Source: Emydura subglobosa (taxonomy: Eukaryota > Chordata > Testudines > Chelidae). From it: a DNA stretch of 64,000 nucleotides. The translations under genes and the position numbers were made by a program. The notes under the pieces are model-generated. The model had not been told where the DNA came from and did no database searches. It was given only the letters and a program-made list of their open reading frames with translations. Positions 20,851 to 32,385 of this stretch are shown here, piece by piece (positions within the stretch are counted from its first letter, which is position 1; each line of letters starts with the position of its first letter). Location: NCBI GenBank assembly GCA_007922225.1, contig ML679969.1, positions 20,354,932 to 20,418,931 of the forward strand, read 5' to 3'.

Positions 20851-22478
20851 CTTTGTTAAAAGATAGAAACACCAGTACTGATGTTGCAATTAAGGTCTTT
20901 ATTTATTGGCAGCTGAAGTTTCTATTTTGTCAGCCTTCAGCGTAAATGGCCTGCCTCTTGTCATAAAATTCTCAAAGGGGCCTGCAGGTAGATCTAACTG
21001 AGTATCACGCAGGTTGCCTGCCTGGTGCTCTCCCTAGGGGCAAAAGCCTGCTGAGTGCCCCCTGGCTATTGCTGTAGCTGCCGGATCTTGCCCAAATGAT
21101 GAACTGCTAGTTGATGCACAACCCCTGGCGCAGCCCATCCAGGCACCACCTGGTCTGTGTTGTCAAATGCCTCCTCTGTGTGGGTAGATAAAGCAGTGCT
21201 GGATGGATGAGAACCTCTCTGCCCCGGCTGTGCTTCCCAGGCTTTGCCATGGAGGCTGCTGGCCCTGGTTCTGTGGCTGTATCTCATCTAGTCTCTCTCA
21301 GTGACAGCCTGGTCTGCTGCTAGCACCACCAGCCCAACCCTGTAGAGAGCCCAGTTACTCACAAGACTGAAATGCCAGCACACAAGGGGTTAACATGACT
21401 ATGTGATTTCCACACAGCTGGCTCCAAGCTATTGCTCTCACTCAGCAGAGTACCTGGACGCTGGCAGGCAGGGGAGCACTGGTTCCCAGGAATACCCTCG
21501 ATGGAGTTTGGGGAGGCACTAAGCTCTGGCCTAACTGCTGCTGTTGACATCCATAGAAACTCCCCTGCGTTGCAGTGGCAGCAGAGCTACGCCAGTGCTG
21601 AGTGCTCTGAGGATCTCCCCTAGCTGTGCAAAGTGAGGGGCCGTGTTTCTCCTAGGTGGCATTTCTCATCCGGTGGAGTTCCCAAAATGCACTGGCCTTA
21701 TGCCTCGGAGAAGCAAAGTGAAGACTGCACATCTGAATGCTGCCACCGCAGTCGCATGGCTGAGATGGCGTTTCACCACATGACATGACAGCTCAGGAAA
21801 TTCACTCCTATAGGCAGGACACGGAAGCACCTGTCAGACCAGCACCTCCTGCCAACCTAGAACTGCTGCTCCCATTCCCACATCATCCCTCCATGCAGCA
21901 TTCTCCAGCAGTGGCAGCAGCAGCAGGTCCCTGGCTGCAGAATTCACAAGGAACCTCATACGTCTGTGTGGCTCAGTGACACTGAGAGAACTGTTCTTGC
22001 AGCAGTGTGCAGCCTCTTTGCAGGGTGCTGACAGGGGACTGGGCCTCATCTGCCAGTGGATACCAGATAGTGAGACGTGGCTGCTGCAGAGTCCCCCTGG
22101 TGGAAGGTGCCACAATGGCACAAGCCTTTGCAGACCCCCACTCCACTGGGGGCTCTGCCACTGGCTAGCACAGCCCGAGAAGTGAATGGGGTGGGACAGG
22201 GCACTGGGGATGAGAGGACTAACATTTCCTGGGCAGCCTCCAGTGAGGGACTTTGATGGAGCTCAGCTCATGCAGTAAAAGTGCTCTCCCCTAGCAGGAC
22301 TCCTGGAGGACAGCATCCAGGCTCTCTCCACCTGTCTTCCCTGGAGGGCATCCCGCTGGCCCACCCTGAAGCACAGCTGCCCTGTAGGCCCATGGAATGC
22401 ATTGCCATGGAATGCCCCCATTCCTCCACACAAGGGTGTCAGCCAAACCCATTGTGAGCTCGCCACCGAAATACTGGG
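20851..22478. other. No recognised feature
   Basis: About 1.6 kb with normal base composition. Frames are short and unconvincing. No repeat family is recognised. Confidence 0.4.
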
Positions 22479-22607
22479 GAATCATAGAATCATAGAGTTG
22501 GAAGGGACCTCAAGAGGTCATCTAGTCCAACCCCCTGTTCAAAGCAGGACTAACCTCAGCTAAATCATCCCAGTGGGCTTTGTCAAGCCACAGCTTAAAA
22601 ACTTCAG
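22479..22607 (-). mobile_element. CR1 3' tail fragment
   Basis: GAATCATAGAATCATAGAG, GGACCTCAAGAGGTCATCTA and TTCAAAGCAGGACTAACC form the inverted last 130 bases of a CR1. Confidence 0.9.
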
Positions 22608-22922
22608 CCAGGCTGGGCCCCTGAGCCGCACAGGGAGAGCTCAGGTCATCAGCGAACCCTCTATCAATTGCATGACCTGAGGAGATATTTTGCTGATGGG
22701 CACGTGGCCCACTCTGATTCGAGTGTGTGGCTGGCTAGGATCGTAGAATCCCGCTCTGGCCCCAGGAAATGCAGAACATCTAAAAGCAAAGTTCACACAC
22801 AAGTAGCCCCAACTTCAGGACTCCAGCATGATGGAACCTCCCTCTGCTGCTCCTCTCAGCCCCAGCTTCCAACCGCTGAGTCGTCACCCCAAAACACATT
22901 AACTTATTTTAGACAGTATAAC

Positions 22923-22939
22923 ACCCCCCCCCCCCCCCC
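22923..22939. repeat. Poly-C run
   Basis: An uninterrupted C tract of about 17 bases within otherwise unrecognised sequence (22,608-23,045). Confidence 0.9.
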
Positions 22940-23045
22940 GCCATTTGGCCAGGGACCAGCGAGAACGTTCCTGAGGGGTGACCAATGCTCATGGGACTAG
23001 AAGTTGATGTGGCTGGAAGTTCATGCTATTCGTGACATCGTCTGC

Positions 23046-23238
23046 GATGCAGTGTTGTTGTAGTCATGTCACTCCCAGGATTAGATAGACAAGGTGGGGG
23101 AGGGACTATCTTTTATTGGACCAACTTCTGTGGTGAGAGAGACACTTTCAATAGCTCAAAAGCTTTTTGCAACAAAAAATGTCAAAGATAAAAAGATCTA
23201 TTACCTCACCTACCTTGTCTCTATAATTTTCTAGAGTT
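23046..23238 (+). mobile_element. Fold-back MITE, family F1 (diverged copy)
   Basis: TGCAGTGTTGTTGTAGTCAT begins the copy. GACAAGGTGGGGGAGGGACT and CTTTTATTGGACCAACTTCT form the left arm. ATTACCTCACCTACCTTGTCTC near 23,203 is the inverted right arm. It is the same family as 59,370-59,594. Confidence 0.7.
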
Positions 23239-23530
23239 CTTATTTCTGGCCTAACAGGCACTTGTGAGATTCTGTGTTATTTATCTGCAGGTGAAATTAC
23301 TCTTTCTCCATGGGGGATAAAGACACAAGGGTGCAGAAGCCAGATGTATGAATCAGAAAGGGAAAGACTATAATTTTCCTAAAGGGGAAAGGAAAATAAT
23401 GTGTTTCTTGCATTCTGTATGCATTCGTGCATGTGTGGTCAGGGTACGTGGTTCATGGCTCTGCTTGACATAAGCAGGAAGATAACGGAGAATATTTTCT
23501 TAGCCAGAGAAAAAGCAGGGATAAGGAGAC
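23239..23530. other. No recognised feature
   Basis: Nothing is identified between the MITE and the A/T-rich repeat. Confidence 0.35.
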
Positions 23531-24120
23531 AACATAGGGTAGAGCTGGGCAAAAAAGGGAAAAATAATTTTGCAAAACTTTTCAAATTTTCGAAGTTGTT
23601 TTTGTTTCACAGGGTTGGAAATAGAAAATTCCTCTCCTTTTTACCCTTTTTCATAACACTATTTTTTTAAAAAAAAAAAAAATCCAATTTTCAAAATGTT
23701 GAATTTTTAAAATTTTGAACTTAATTTTTTCCACCTTCCTTCTTTTTCCTCTGCCATCAGGCAATACAACAAATGGTGGCCAGGTTTTTCCCCGCCGTTT
23801 TTTTCATTTTTCTTTCAAACGTTCTGCAACTTTGGAAAAGATACATAGTGGCAAAAGGAAAAAGTAAACTGTAACTCAGCTGCATGGTGACTTTTCTAGG
23901 GTAGAAGTGTTGAGAAGTTACAGAGTAGCAAGGGGAAGTGAAAAAATGGGAACAGCAACCTTTAGCCCTGGCCATCATTCATTCTTAGTTTTGACAAAAA
24001 ATGGAAAATAAAACAAATAAATAAATATAGGCTTTTTGTGAAAGATTTTAGTTTTGAAAAAAAGGGTAATTTTTTGTTGCAAAAGGTTTTGTTTTTTAAA
24101 AAAAGTTTTTTTTAAAAAGT
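23531..24120. repeat. A/T-rich degenerate repeat
   Basis: Runs of AAAA/TTTT, with repeated TTTTCAAATTTT-like and GGGAAAAAT-like words and AAATAAATAAATA at 24,013-24,026. Its texture resembles 15.24-15.48 kb and 33.12-33.3 kb. No coding is seen. Confidence 0.4.
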
Positions 24121-24726
24121 TAACCTACTCTGACAGAGCTGTGGAGACTCTTGTTGGAATTAGTCCAGAGTACCCTTCTCCAGAAAAACAAAATGCCAGG
24201 ATTTCTTGAAAGTCTGATTTGATTGAAGTCCATCTTGTGTATGAAGCTCCATCCAACCACTTCTCCGGCTGTAGACCTTGAGGAAAGATAGATGCACCAC
24301 AGACAGCACTGAGGACCAATGTGAGCAACCAGGAAAGCTAACAAATGCCAGTCCATCCTGGGTGCTCTTCTACAGGACAACAAGGTTTTACATCAAAACA
24401 TCGAGGATATAGGGAATGACCCATGGTGTCATAGTCACTGACCTAGGAGCTCCCAGAAGAGCTGGAGAAAGGGGCACCCAAGTGGGAAGTTTTGAGATTA
24501 TGGACAAAAACTGCTCTAGAGCATGAGAGAGACTGAAAGGGTCAAAACAACAAACCTCTGTTTCAGCAGCCATTGGGTTGCTTCAGATGCTAAGGCCCAT
24601 ATTATACTCCCCTCTATAGTGTGCAAAGCCAGGGAGATCACCCACCCCTCCCTGAAACACAGCCCTGCACTAGGGCAGCCAAAATCCTACACCTAGAGCT
24701 TTGTGGAGGGTGTTTCAAGTACTATA
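24121..24726. other. No recognised feature
   Basis: No family is recognised on either strand. Confidence 0.35.
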
Positions 24727-25320
24727 TGCTGGGTAATAACATGAGAGAATTTCGCACTTGTAAACCTAAACTGGCTCTTTATTAAGAGAACAATTTACAG
24801 AGATGCAGCAGAGAACTCCAGCTGGCGTTCCAGCCATGTGCAGACAGACTGACGTCCTGGTGCTTCCTCCAAACTCTTCCCTCCTGCAACCCGTGCTCCT
24901 CCCTCCACGCTCCATGCAGTTGCTATTTCTTTCCTTTTCACAGTTTTTTGTCTTTTGTGCGAGTGTTTGCTCACTTGCTGGGGCCAGAGATTACTAGTAT
25001 ATAGCCCACTTATGGACACAGCCTTAACTTCCAGCCCATTGTGGGCTTTTAGGCCTCACCTTTCTTCAAGTGTGCTTGTCTTTGAACCAGTGTCCCACTC
25101 CTATTTTGTGTTATCGCTGTTGGTGGGGGATTTGCTTCCATCCTGTTGCTGCCTTCATTTTGCTGGGTGGGGTCCAGTTGATCCTTTATGTTGCTCATGT
25201 ACCTTGTTTCTTCTGACACTCCTAGATGAGGCCAGCTGATGACTGAGGCTATAAATCCTCCTGGTCCTGGCCTTGGTCCCCTCTGTCTAGGTGTCCTGTC
25301 TGCTTGCTGTTACTCTGCAA
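24727..25320 (-). mobile_element. Candidate 3' LTR of a Gypsy element
   Basis: On the minus strand this block follows the end of the integrase. It has a TTTATAGCC TATA-like site at about 25,246-25,254 and an AATAAAG polyadenylation-like signal at about 24,777-24,783. Its + strand left edge starts with TG. Position, order and signals fit a 3' LTR. No 5' LTR was found in the window for comparison. Confidence 0.4.
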
Positions 25321-25501
25321 TTATCTTCAGTTTCCTTTCCACCACTGTCCTGAGTTAGTATCTACCTTGTGTGGCCTGCATCCCACAGGATGTTGCCTTT
25401 TGCCATTACTTGCATTGCTATTCAATGGTTGGATCCAAACCTGCTCACCTGTGTGTAGTGTCCTTGGGTCCTTGGCTCCTTTGTTGTGTCAAGCTGCCTT
25501 C

Positions 25502-25900
25502 CTATGCTGGCATTCTCCTAACTGCTTCTGTGTACTGTCCATTCCTCCTCTGATGAGCTGCAGCAGACTGCCCCCCCTGGGAAAAAGAGTCTTGATTCTC
25601 CAAACCATCAGTCTTTGTAATGTCTAGTTCATGAGAGGGTGATTTGTGATGGTACAACCTTGCCAGGTGGGGATCCCTTCCTGCCTGCTTGGCCTTTGCC
25701 ATCAGTCTCTTGGCTATCTTTACTGCCCACTCTGCCTTTCCCATTGCTTTGTAGGTAACCAGAGCAAGACATCACATGTTCAAATTCCCATTTGGCACTG
25801 AATTATTTGAATTCTGCTGCCTTGTCTGAGCACAGCGTGTCAGAGATAGCAGCTCTTGCAAAATGCACCCTCTGTTTCCTTGCCTGAGTGTCCTTATCCA
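25502..25900 (-). pseudogene. Gypsy-type integrase, second half of the catalytic core
   Basis: Read on the minus strand, VHFARAAISDTLCSDKAAEF (about 25,870-25,805) corresponds to the 'GIPDTVISDNGPQF' stretch with the second catalytic aspartate. It is followed by AKWEFEHVM and then by GKAEWAVKIAKRLMAKAKQA (about 25,741-25,682), which holds the catalytic glutamate. GRDPHLARLYHHKSPSHELD ends the recognisable part. A stop at about 25,797 and frame changes make it inactive. The intact enzyme inserts retrotransposon cDNA. The first half of the same domain, with the zinc-binding end and first aspartate, is at 29,937-30,240 on the same strand. Confidence 0.8.
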
Positions 25901-25904
25901 CCAT

Positions 25905-25953
25905 GTCTCTCTAATATCCTGGGACCAACATGGCTACAACACCACTACAGACA
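25905..25953 (-). mobile_element. Fragment of fold-back MITE family F1
   Basis: CTCTCTAATATCCTGGGACC and AACATGGCTACAACACCACT are the inverted left end of family F1 (compare 59,370 onward). The fragment sits at the junction between the integrase and the CR1 that splits it. Confidence 0.6.
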
Positions 25954-25954
25954 T

Positions 25955-27096
25955 CTCTCATAGATTCATAGACTTTAAGGCCAGACGGGACCATCATGAA
26001 CATCTAGTTTGACCCCTGCACATTGCAGGCCACAGAACCTCACCCACCCACTCCTAAACTCTGGCTGAGTTCCTGAAGTCCTGAAATCATGATTTAAAGA
26101 TTTCAGGTTACAGAGAATCCAGTATTTACACTAGTTTAAACCTGCAAGTGACCTGTGCAGAGGAAGCTGAAAACCCCACAGAGTCTCTGACAATCTGACC
26201 TGGAGGAAAATTCCTTCCTGACCCTAATTATGGTGATCAATTAGACCCTGAACATGTGTTCAAGAGCCATCAGCCGTACACCTGGGAAAAAAAACTCAGA
26301 GCCCTCCCCAGCTAGTGTCCCTCACTAGCCATTGGGGATATTTGCTGCTAGCAGTCACAGTTTGGCTACATGCCACTGTAGGCAATCTCATCATACTATC
26401 CCCTCCATAAATTCATCAAGCTCAGCCTTAAAACAAGTTAAGTTTTTTGCCCTCACTGCTTCCCTTGGAAGTCTGTTCCAGAACTTCATTCCTCTCATGG
26501 TTAAAAACCTTCATCTAATTTCAAATCTAAACTTGTTGATGGCCAATTTATATCCATTTGTTCATCTTGTGTCCACATTGGTGCTTAACTTAAATAACTC
26601 CTCCCTGGTATTTATCCTCTAATGTATTTATAGAGAGCAATAATATCTCCCCTCAGCCTTCTTTTGGTTAGGCTAAACAAGCCAAGCTCTTTGAGTCTCT
26701 TCTCACAAGGTAGGTGTTCCATTCCTCAGATCATCCTAGTAGCCCTTCTCTGCACCTGTTCCAGTTTCAATTCATCTTTCTTAACCATAGGAGCCCTGAA
26801 CTGCACACGTATTCCAGATGAGGTCTCACCACTGCCTTGTATAAAGGTACAAACACTTCCCTTTCCTCTACTGGAAATGCCTTGCCTGATGCATCCTAGG
26901 ACTGGATTAGCCTTTTGCCCAGCTGTATCACATTGGCGGCTCATAGTCATCCTGTGATCAACCAACACGCCCATGTCTAACTCCTCCTCTGTAATTTCCA
27001 ACTGATTCAGCTGACACTTATAGCAAAAATTCTTGTTGTTAGCCACCAGATGCATGACCTTGCACTAGTAAGTTTCATGCTATTTCTATTATTCCA
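25955..27096 (-). mobile_element. CR1 LINE F, 3' part (split by solo LTR)
   Basis: The + strand starts with the inverted tail CATAGATTCATAGACTTTAA (about 25,960) and GGACCATCATGAACATCTAG. The minus strand reads RT C-terminal blocks in 27,055-26,726: LDMGVLVDHRMTMSRQCDT, then VLGCIRQGISSRGKGSV and LEQVQRRATRMI. It stops at ATTCCA (27,091-27,096), where the LTR begins, and continues at 28,332. Confidence 0.9.
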
Positions 27097-28331
27097 TGTA
27101 AGCGGGGGAACAGTCCCACTATTGTGGGGAACTTTCCTGACTCATACACTACCCAGTAGAGTTGACTAGCAAAAGGATCTGAGTCCTTGCCCCCACTCCC
27201 TTTACCCAGAGGCCTGCCTGCCTCGAGGGCCCTCCCCCCACTCTCCTATGTGGCAGAGTCCCCGTAACCCTGACAAGTCTGGGCCCAGGATTCCTGGGAG
27301 GCTCGACCCACAATCTTGTTGTGGTCACTAGGGCAGGGGCTTGGGTGTCCCCATTCCAGGGGGCTCTCTCTGCACTGGATGCTTCCCTGACCCACTGATC
27401 AATGCACACAGTTCAAAGCAGATACAATTTAATAAACAACAATCAATTAAAAAAATTAAAGAAAAGAGGAGAAATGTTAAAAAAAAACAAACACCTAAGG
27501 CTGCTCCCTGACCTAGAGGCACCACACCCAGCGTCTCTGGAGTGTAAGGGACATTCACAGTCCGTGTCTCCCACGTTGCAGGCCTCCTGCCTGGCTGCAC
27601 TGCAGGGATGCAGAGAGTCAGACACGTGCTGTGACAGTGGCCACACGCCCCCAGGCTCTAGGGGACAGGGCCCTTCTCCCCAGGGTCTGCCTCCCAATGT
27701 CTGGGCCACGATCCCCTCCAAGGCCTCTTGGTTGGTGGTGTCACCCTGCAGTGAGGGCCCCCCTTGCACTCCTCAGCTGCTCACCGCACCTGGTTCCAGA
27801 CGGCTCCAGCCCCACTCTGCATCAGTGCAGCTCGGCTCGGCTCAGCTCTCTGGGACACTCCTCGGGCCCCTCTGGTTCTGCTGCTGTGGGTCAGCTCATC
27901 TCAGCTCTCTGAGCTTCTTCTCTGGCCTCTGCACCTAGATCCAGATGGCTCCATCCCTGGCCCCAGCTCCGCTTGGCTCTCTGGCTACTCCTCTGGTTCT
28001 GCTGTTGTGGCCCTTCTCAGATCAGATCAGATCAGATCAGCTCCCTGGCCTGGGCTTCTTCTCTCATCTCCCAACTGCTGGCTGCTTTTTCCTTAGCTCA
28101 GCCCTGCTCTCTGCCCAGGCAGACACAGGCAGGCAGCTGCAGCTCACACAGAGGACGGGAGCCCTCCAGCCCTCCTGGCTCCCTCATTGGCCTGCCCGCC
28201 CTGTCAATCAGGCTGACCTGGGTTGGCCTCTCTCCACTGGCCCTGGGTCTGTTTCAGGGTCCTACTTCCTCAAGAGATGCCAACCAAAAAGACCCATTAA
28301 GTTTCAGTAAGGTGCTAATAGACCCCTTACA
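27097..28331. mobile_element. Solo LTR (or LTR-like element) with TCCA target duplication
   Basis: The 1,235-base insert starts TGTAAGCGGGGG and ends GACCCCTTACA, giving the inverted ends TGTAAG/CTTACA. It is flanked by TCCA on both sides (27,093-27,096 and 28,332-28,335). Removing the insert and one TCCA gives uninterrupted CR1 sequence. An AATAAAC signal lies at 27,432-27,438 and a short GATCA tandem at 28,019-28,040. The open frames inside are chance frames in GC-rich sequence. The TG...CA ends and 4-base duplication fit an LTR of Gypsy or retroviral origin. Strand is not settled. Confidence 0.8.
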
Positions 28332-29862
28332 TCCAGTTTTCAAGATCGTCCAGATCATCTGTGATATTCCAGTCCTCCTCCGTATTGGCAATACTTCCCT
28401 ACTTTGTGTCATCTGCAAATGTTATTAGTGCACACACACTTTTTGTGCCAAGGTCAGTAATAAAAATGTTAAATAAGATTGGTCCCAAGACCATTCCCTG
28501 AGGAACTCCACTAGTAACCTCTCTCCAGCCTGACAGTTCACCTTTCAGTATGACTTGTCATAGTCTCTCCTTTTACCAGTTCCTTATCCACCTTCCAATT
28601 CTCATATTAATCCCTATCTTCTCCACTTTACCTAATAATTTCCTATGTGGAACTGTATTGAATGCCTTACTGAAATCCAAATCTACTGCATTTCCTTTGT
28701 CTAAAAAATCAGTTATGTTCTCAAAGAAGGAGATCAGAATGGTCTGGTATGATCTTCCTTTTGTAAAACTATGTTGTATTTTATCCCAATTACCGTTCAT
28801 TTCTATGTCCTTAACTACTTTCTCTTTCAAAATTTGTTCCAAAACCATGCATACAATTGAGGTAAAACTAACTGGCCTGTAATTTCCAAGATCACTTTTC
28901 TCCCTTTCTTAAAAATAGAAAATAGGACCTATGTTAGCATTTCTCCAGTTATAGGACATGACCCCCGAATTTACAGACTCATTCAAAATCTTTGCTATTG
29001 GTCTTGCCATTTAATGTGCCAGTTCCTTTAATATTCTTGAATGGAGATTACCTAGGCACCCCAGTTTAGTCCCATTAAGATGTTTGAGTTTGGCTTCCAC
29101 CTCAGATGTGGTAATTTCTACCCTCATGTCCTCATACCCATCAGTCACCCTGCCACTATCCCTAAGCTCTTCAATAGCCTTATTAAAAACTGAGCCAAAG
29201 TATTTGTTTAAATGTTGAGCCATGCCTAGTTTATCTTTAATCTCCACTCCATCCTCAGTGTTTAGCGGTCCCACATCTTCTTTCCTTGTTTTCCTTTTAT
29301 TTATATGGCTAAAGAACCTTTTACTATTGGTTTTAATTTCCTTTGCAAGGTCCAACTCTGCTTGGCTTTTGGCATTACTCACTTTATCCCTACAGTGTCT
29401 GACCTCCAAGAGGTAGCTTTCCTTGCGGATCCATCCCATTTTCCATTCCTTGTAGGCTTTCTGCTTTCTCTTAGTCACCTGTTTGAGATGCTGGCTCATC
29501 CAACTTGGTCTGCAACCCTTCCCTACAAATCTTTTCCCCTGGCTTGGGATACAGGCTCCAGATAGCTTCTGCAACTTTGACTTGAAGTAATTCCAAGCGT
29601 CCTCCACATTCAGATCCTTGAGTTATTTAGTTCAATCCACTTCCCTAACTAATTCCCTTCATTTTTTTAATGTTAGCACTTTTGAAATCAAGGACCCTTG
29701 ATGCAGATCTATTTTTGTTTATACTTCCATTTAGTTTAAACTGAATTATCTCATGATCACTCTAACCAAGGTTCTCCCCTAAAGCCAGTTCTTTTTTGAG
29801 GTCCTCACTACTTCCAAACTCAACCATAGTTTCCTCCTGCATCTTAAAACCTTGGATCTCCT
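28332..29862 (-). mobile_element. CR1 LINE F, 5' part (split by solo LTR)
   Basis: The minus strand reads, in order: SDHEIIQFKLNGSINKNRSA (about 29,765-29,700, end of the endonuclease), a 198-codon linker (29,607-29,011) with RPSWMSQHLKQVTKRKQKAY and RFFSHINKRKTRKEDVGPLN, then RT motifs in 28,848-28,573 with LDFSKAFNTVPHRKLLGKV (first catalytic aspartate kept). The RT then runs across the LTR into 27,096. The subfamily differs from the copy at 7.2-10.9 kb. The 5' end is truncated at about 29,862. Confidence 0.9.
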
Positions 29863-29936
29863 CTTCATAGAATCATAGAAGATTAGGGATGGAAGAGACC
29901 ACAGGAGGTCATCTAGTACAACCCCCTGCTCATCCC
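29863..29936 (-). mobile_element. CR1 3' tail fragment
   Basis: CATAGAATCATAGAAGATTA, GGAAGAGACCACAGGAGGTC and CAACCCCCTGCTCA are the inverted last 75 bases of CR1. It abuts the 5' end of CR1 F. Confidence 0.85.
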
Positions 29937-30240
29937 CCTTTCCATCAGCTCTATCAGGTAAAACAAAGCTCTTTTCAGATATCCGCTTCAGAATCATGTA
30001 CATCCTGCAGCTTCCACATCCAGTCATCTTCATTGTACTCCACATAGTTCATCTCCTGGAAACTGGGGCTGTAACCTACTGTGACCATGTAGTTCCAGTC
30101 ATCAAAGATTAACAGGTCTGTTCCCACCTCATCCCAGAGTCAGGCTGGGATTTCATGAGGTTGTAGAGTCTCCCTTTATTGATCACTCTACTCTTTGCAC
30201 ATCTCACACTGTTCCATGTATGCTCTTTGTTACAATCTTG
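29937..30240 (-). pseudogene. Gypsy-type integrase, zinc end and first catalytic aspartate
   Basis: Read on the minus strand, EQCEMCKE (about 30,211-30,188) is the CxxC part of the HHCC zinc-binding domain. LWDEVGTDLLIFDDWNYMVT (about 30,138-30,080) follows, matching the integrase core start 'PWxxVGTDLF' with its first catalytic aspartate at about 30,118. VGYSPSFQEMNYVEYNED continues to about 30,025. A TAG/TGA pair lies between the zinc end and the core. The frame then decays. It pairs with the second half of the core at 25,502-25,900 on the same strand and in the right order, so both probably belong to one element split by CR1 F. Confidence 0.7.
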
Positions 30241-30249
30241 ATTCCTGGA

Positions 30250-31640
30250 AATTCATGGATTCATAAACTCCAAAGCCAGAAGGGCCCATTGTGATCATCT
30301 GGTCTGTAGATGAACTGAGAACTCATCAGAGAACTGCCCCAAAAATATTTCCTAGAGCAGATCTTTTAGAAAAACATCCAATCTTGACTGAAAAATTGTC
30401 AGTAATGGAGAATCCACCATACCCCTTGGTAAATTGTTCCAGTAGTTAATAACTCTCATTGTCAAACATTTATGCCTTATTTCCAGTCTGAATTTGTCTA
30501 GTTTCAACTTCCAGCTATGGGATCATGTTAGATCTTTCTATTCAAGACCGAAGAGTTCATTATTAAATATTTGTTCCCCATTTAGATACTTGTATACTGT
30601 AATCAAGTCATTCCTTAACCTTCTCCTTGTTCAGCCAAATAAATTGAGCTCTGAGTTTGTCACTATAAGGTATGTTGTCTGATCCTTATATCATTCTCAT
30701 CGCTCTTCTCTGAATCATCTCCAATTTATCAACATCCTTCTTGAGTTGTGGGCACCAGAGCTGGACATGGGATTCCAGCAGCCATCGCACCAATGCCAGA
30801 TACAGAGGTTAAAACAACCTCTCTTATCCTACCCAAGATTATGCATGACAGGATCACATTAGCTCTTTTGGCCAAAGCGTCACACTGGGAGCTCATGCTC
30901 AGCTGATTAACTGCCACCCCCAATTCTTTTTCAGAGTCAGGGCTTCCCAGGCGAGAGCCCTGCATCCTGTAAAGATGGCCTACATTCTATGTTCTAGATA
31001 TAGATCGTTACAATTTGCCATATTAAAATGCATATTGTTTGTTTGTGCCCAACTTACCAAGCAACCCAGATCACTCTGTATCAGTGACCTGTTCTTACCA
31101 CTCCCCCAATATTTGGGTATTCTGCAAACTTTATCGGTGATGATTTTATGTTTTCCTTCAGGTCATTGATAAAATGCTAAATTGTGTAGGACCTAGAATG
31201 GATCTCTGTGGGACTTCACTAGATACACATCCATTTGATGTTGATTCCCCATTGAAGATCACATTCTTAAACCTACCAGCCAGCTTTTAATCCATGTAAT
31301 GTGTGTACATTAATTTTTTTATTGTTCTGGCTATTATCTTGCCAAGTGACTGATGTCAGACTGACAGGCCTATAATCACCTGGGTCATCTTGTTTGCCTT
31401 TTCAAAATACTGGCACAACATTAGCTTGCTTTCAGTTTTCTGGAACCTCCCCAGTATTCCAAGGTATATAAAAAATGAACATTAATGGTCCAGCGAGCTC
31501 ATCAGCCAGCTCTTTTAAAACTCTTGGGTGCTAATTATCTAGACCTGCTGATTTTAAAAGGTATAACTTTAGTAGCTGCAATTTAACATCATCCTGAGAG
31601 TCTAGTGGAATGGAGTGTTATCATCACCATGTGATATGAC
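30250..31640 (-). mobile_element. CR1 LINE with internal deletion
   Basis: The inverted tail is GGAAATTCATGGATTCATAA and GGGCCCATTGTGATCATCTG (about 30,245-30,303). The minus strand reads SPDSEKELGVAVNQLSMSSQ (about 30,940) and CDALAKRANVILSC of the RT C-terminus, then further upstream the motif region to about 31,640. Near 31,315 a few hundred bases expected in this subfamily are missing. It belongs to the same subfamily as 52.5-53.7 kb and 58.97-59.87 kb. Confidence 0.88.
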
Positions 31641-32385
31641 TACATCATCACGTGTTGTGGCTGGCCTTTATGTTTGCTCTGTGTTCACTGTGTGTTTTTA
31701 TCACAGCTGGCCTGTTGCTCTGACCATCCTCACTGTATGGTCATGTGTTGGCTGGCTGGTGCTGTCAGGCTATCCCAGGTCACTCTTGTCCAAGTATAGT
31801 TCATTTCCGCTTTTACTGATCTGAAAATGAATGGCTACACTGAGCGACCACCTCTGGTCTAGGTCCAGACTGAACACAGACAAGCATGACTCAGTCACAC
31901 TTGAAGAGGGACCAGGAGGTGGCCCATGGGACACCCTAGTTATCTCGGCAAGTGGCTATGGAAATGACAGGCTGTCTCTAGAAGCTGTGTGGGTTGACCA
32001 GGGCTCTGTGGAAGGGGAAGCCCTCAGCCTTGGCCACTCAGATTGTTGTCATTTACATCTCTCCTTCTGAATGCCAAGGCAGAGGCTATGGGTGGAGCAG
32101 CTGATATTTCTCTGCCTTTATGTGAGGGGTAGGAGATGAAAAATGCATCATAAAATCTTTGGTTCCCTACAGGAAAAGCAAGTCTGAGGTCCAATAATCA
32201 ACATAACTATAGCTCATTAGCATATGTGAGATGGCCGCTGGCCTGGCCCTTCAGGCTGAGAGCTGGCTGCCTCTGCAGTGGAAGCAGCAGCAGGACGGGC
32301 TGCGCTCAGCCCCACTGGGATCACATCTCACACAGCTCGCATGAAGTAAAACCAAACCATTCTGCTTGAGTAGAAGAGCTAGAGG
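31641..32385. other. No recognised feature
   Basis: About 740 bases between two CR1 copies. No family is recognised, and the 69- and 79-codon frames look like chance. Confidence 0.4.

Noticed and set aside
27402..28428. Several frames of 90-180 codons on both strands
   Set aside because: They lie inside the 27,097-28,331 LTR, overlap each other in many registers and have no domain; GC-rich composition explains them.
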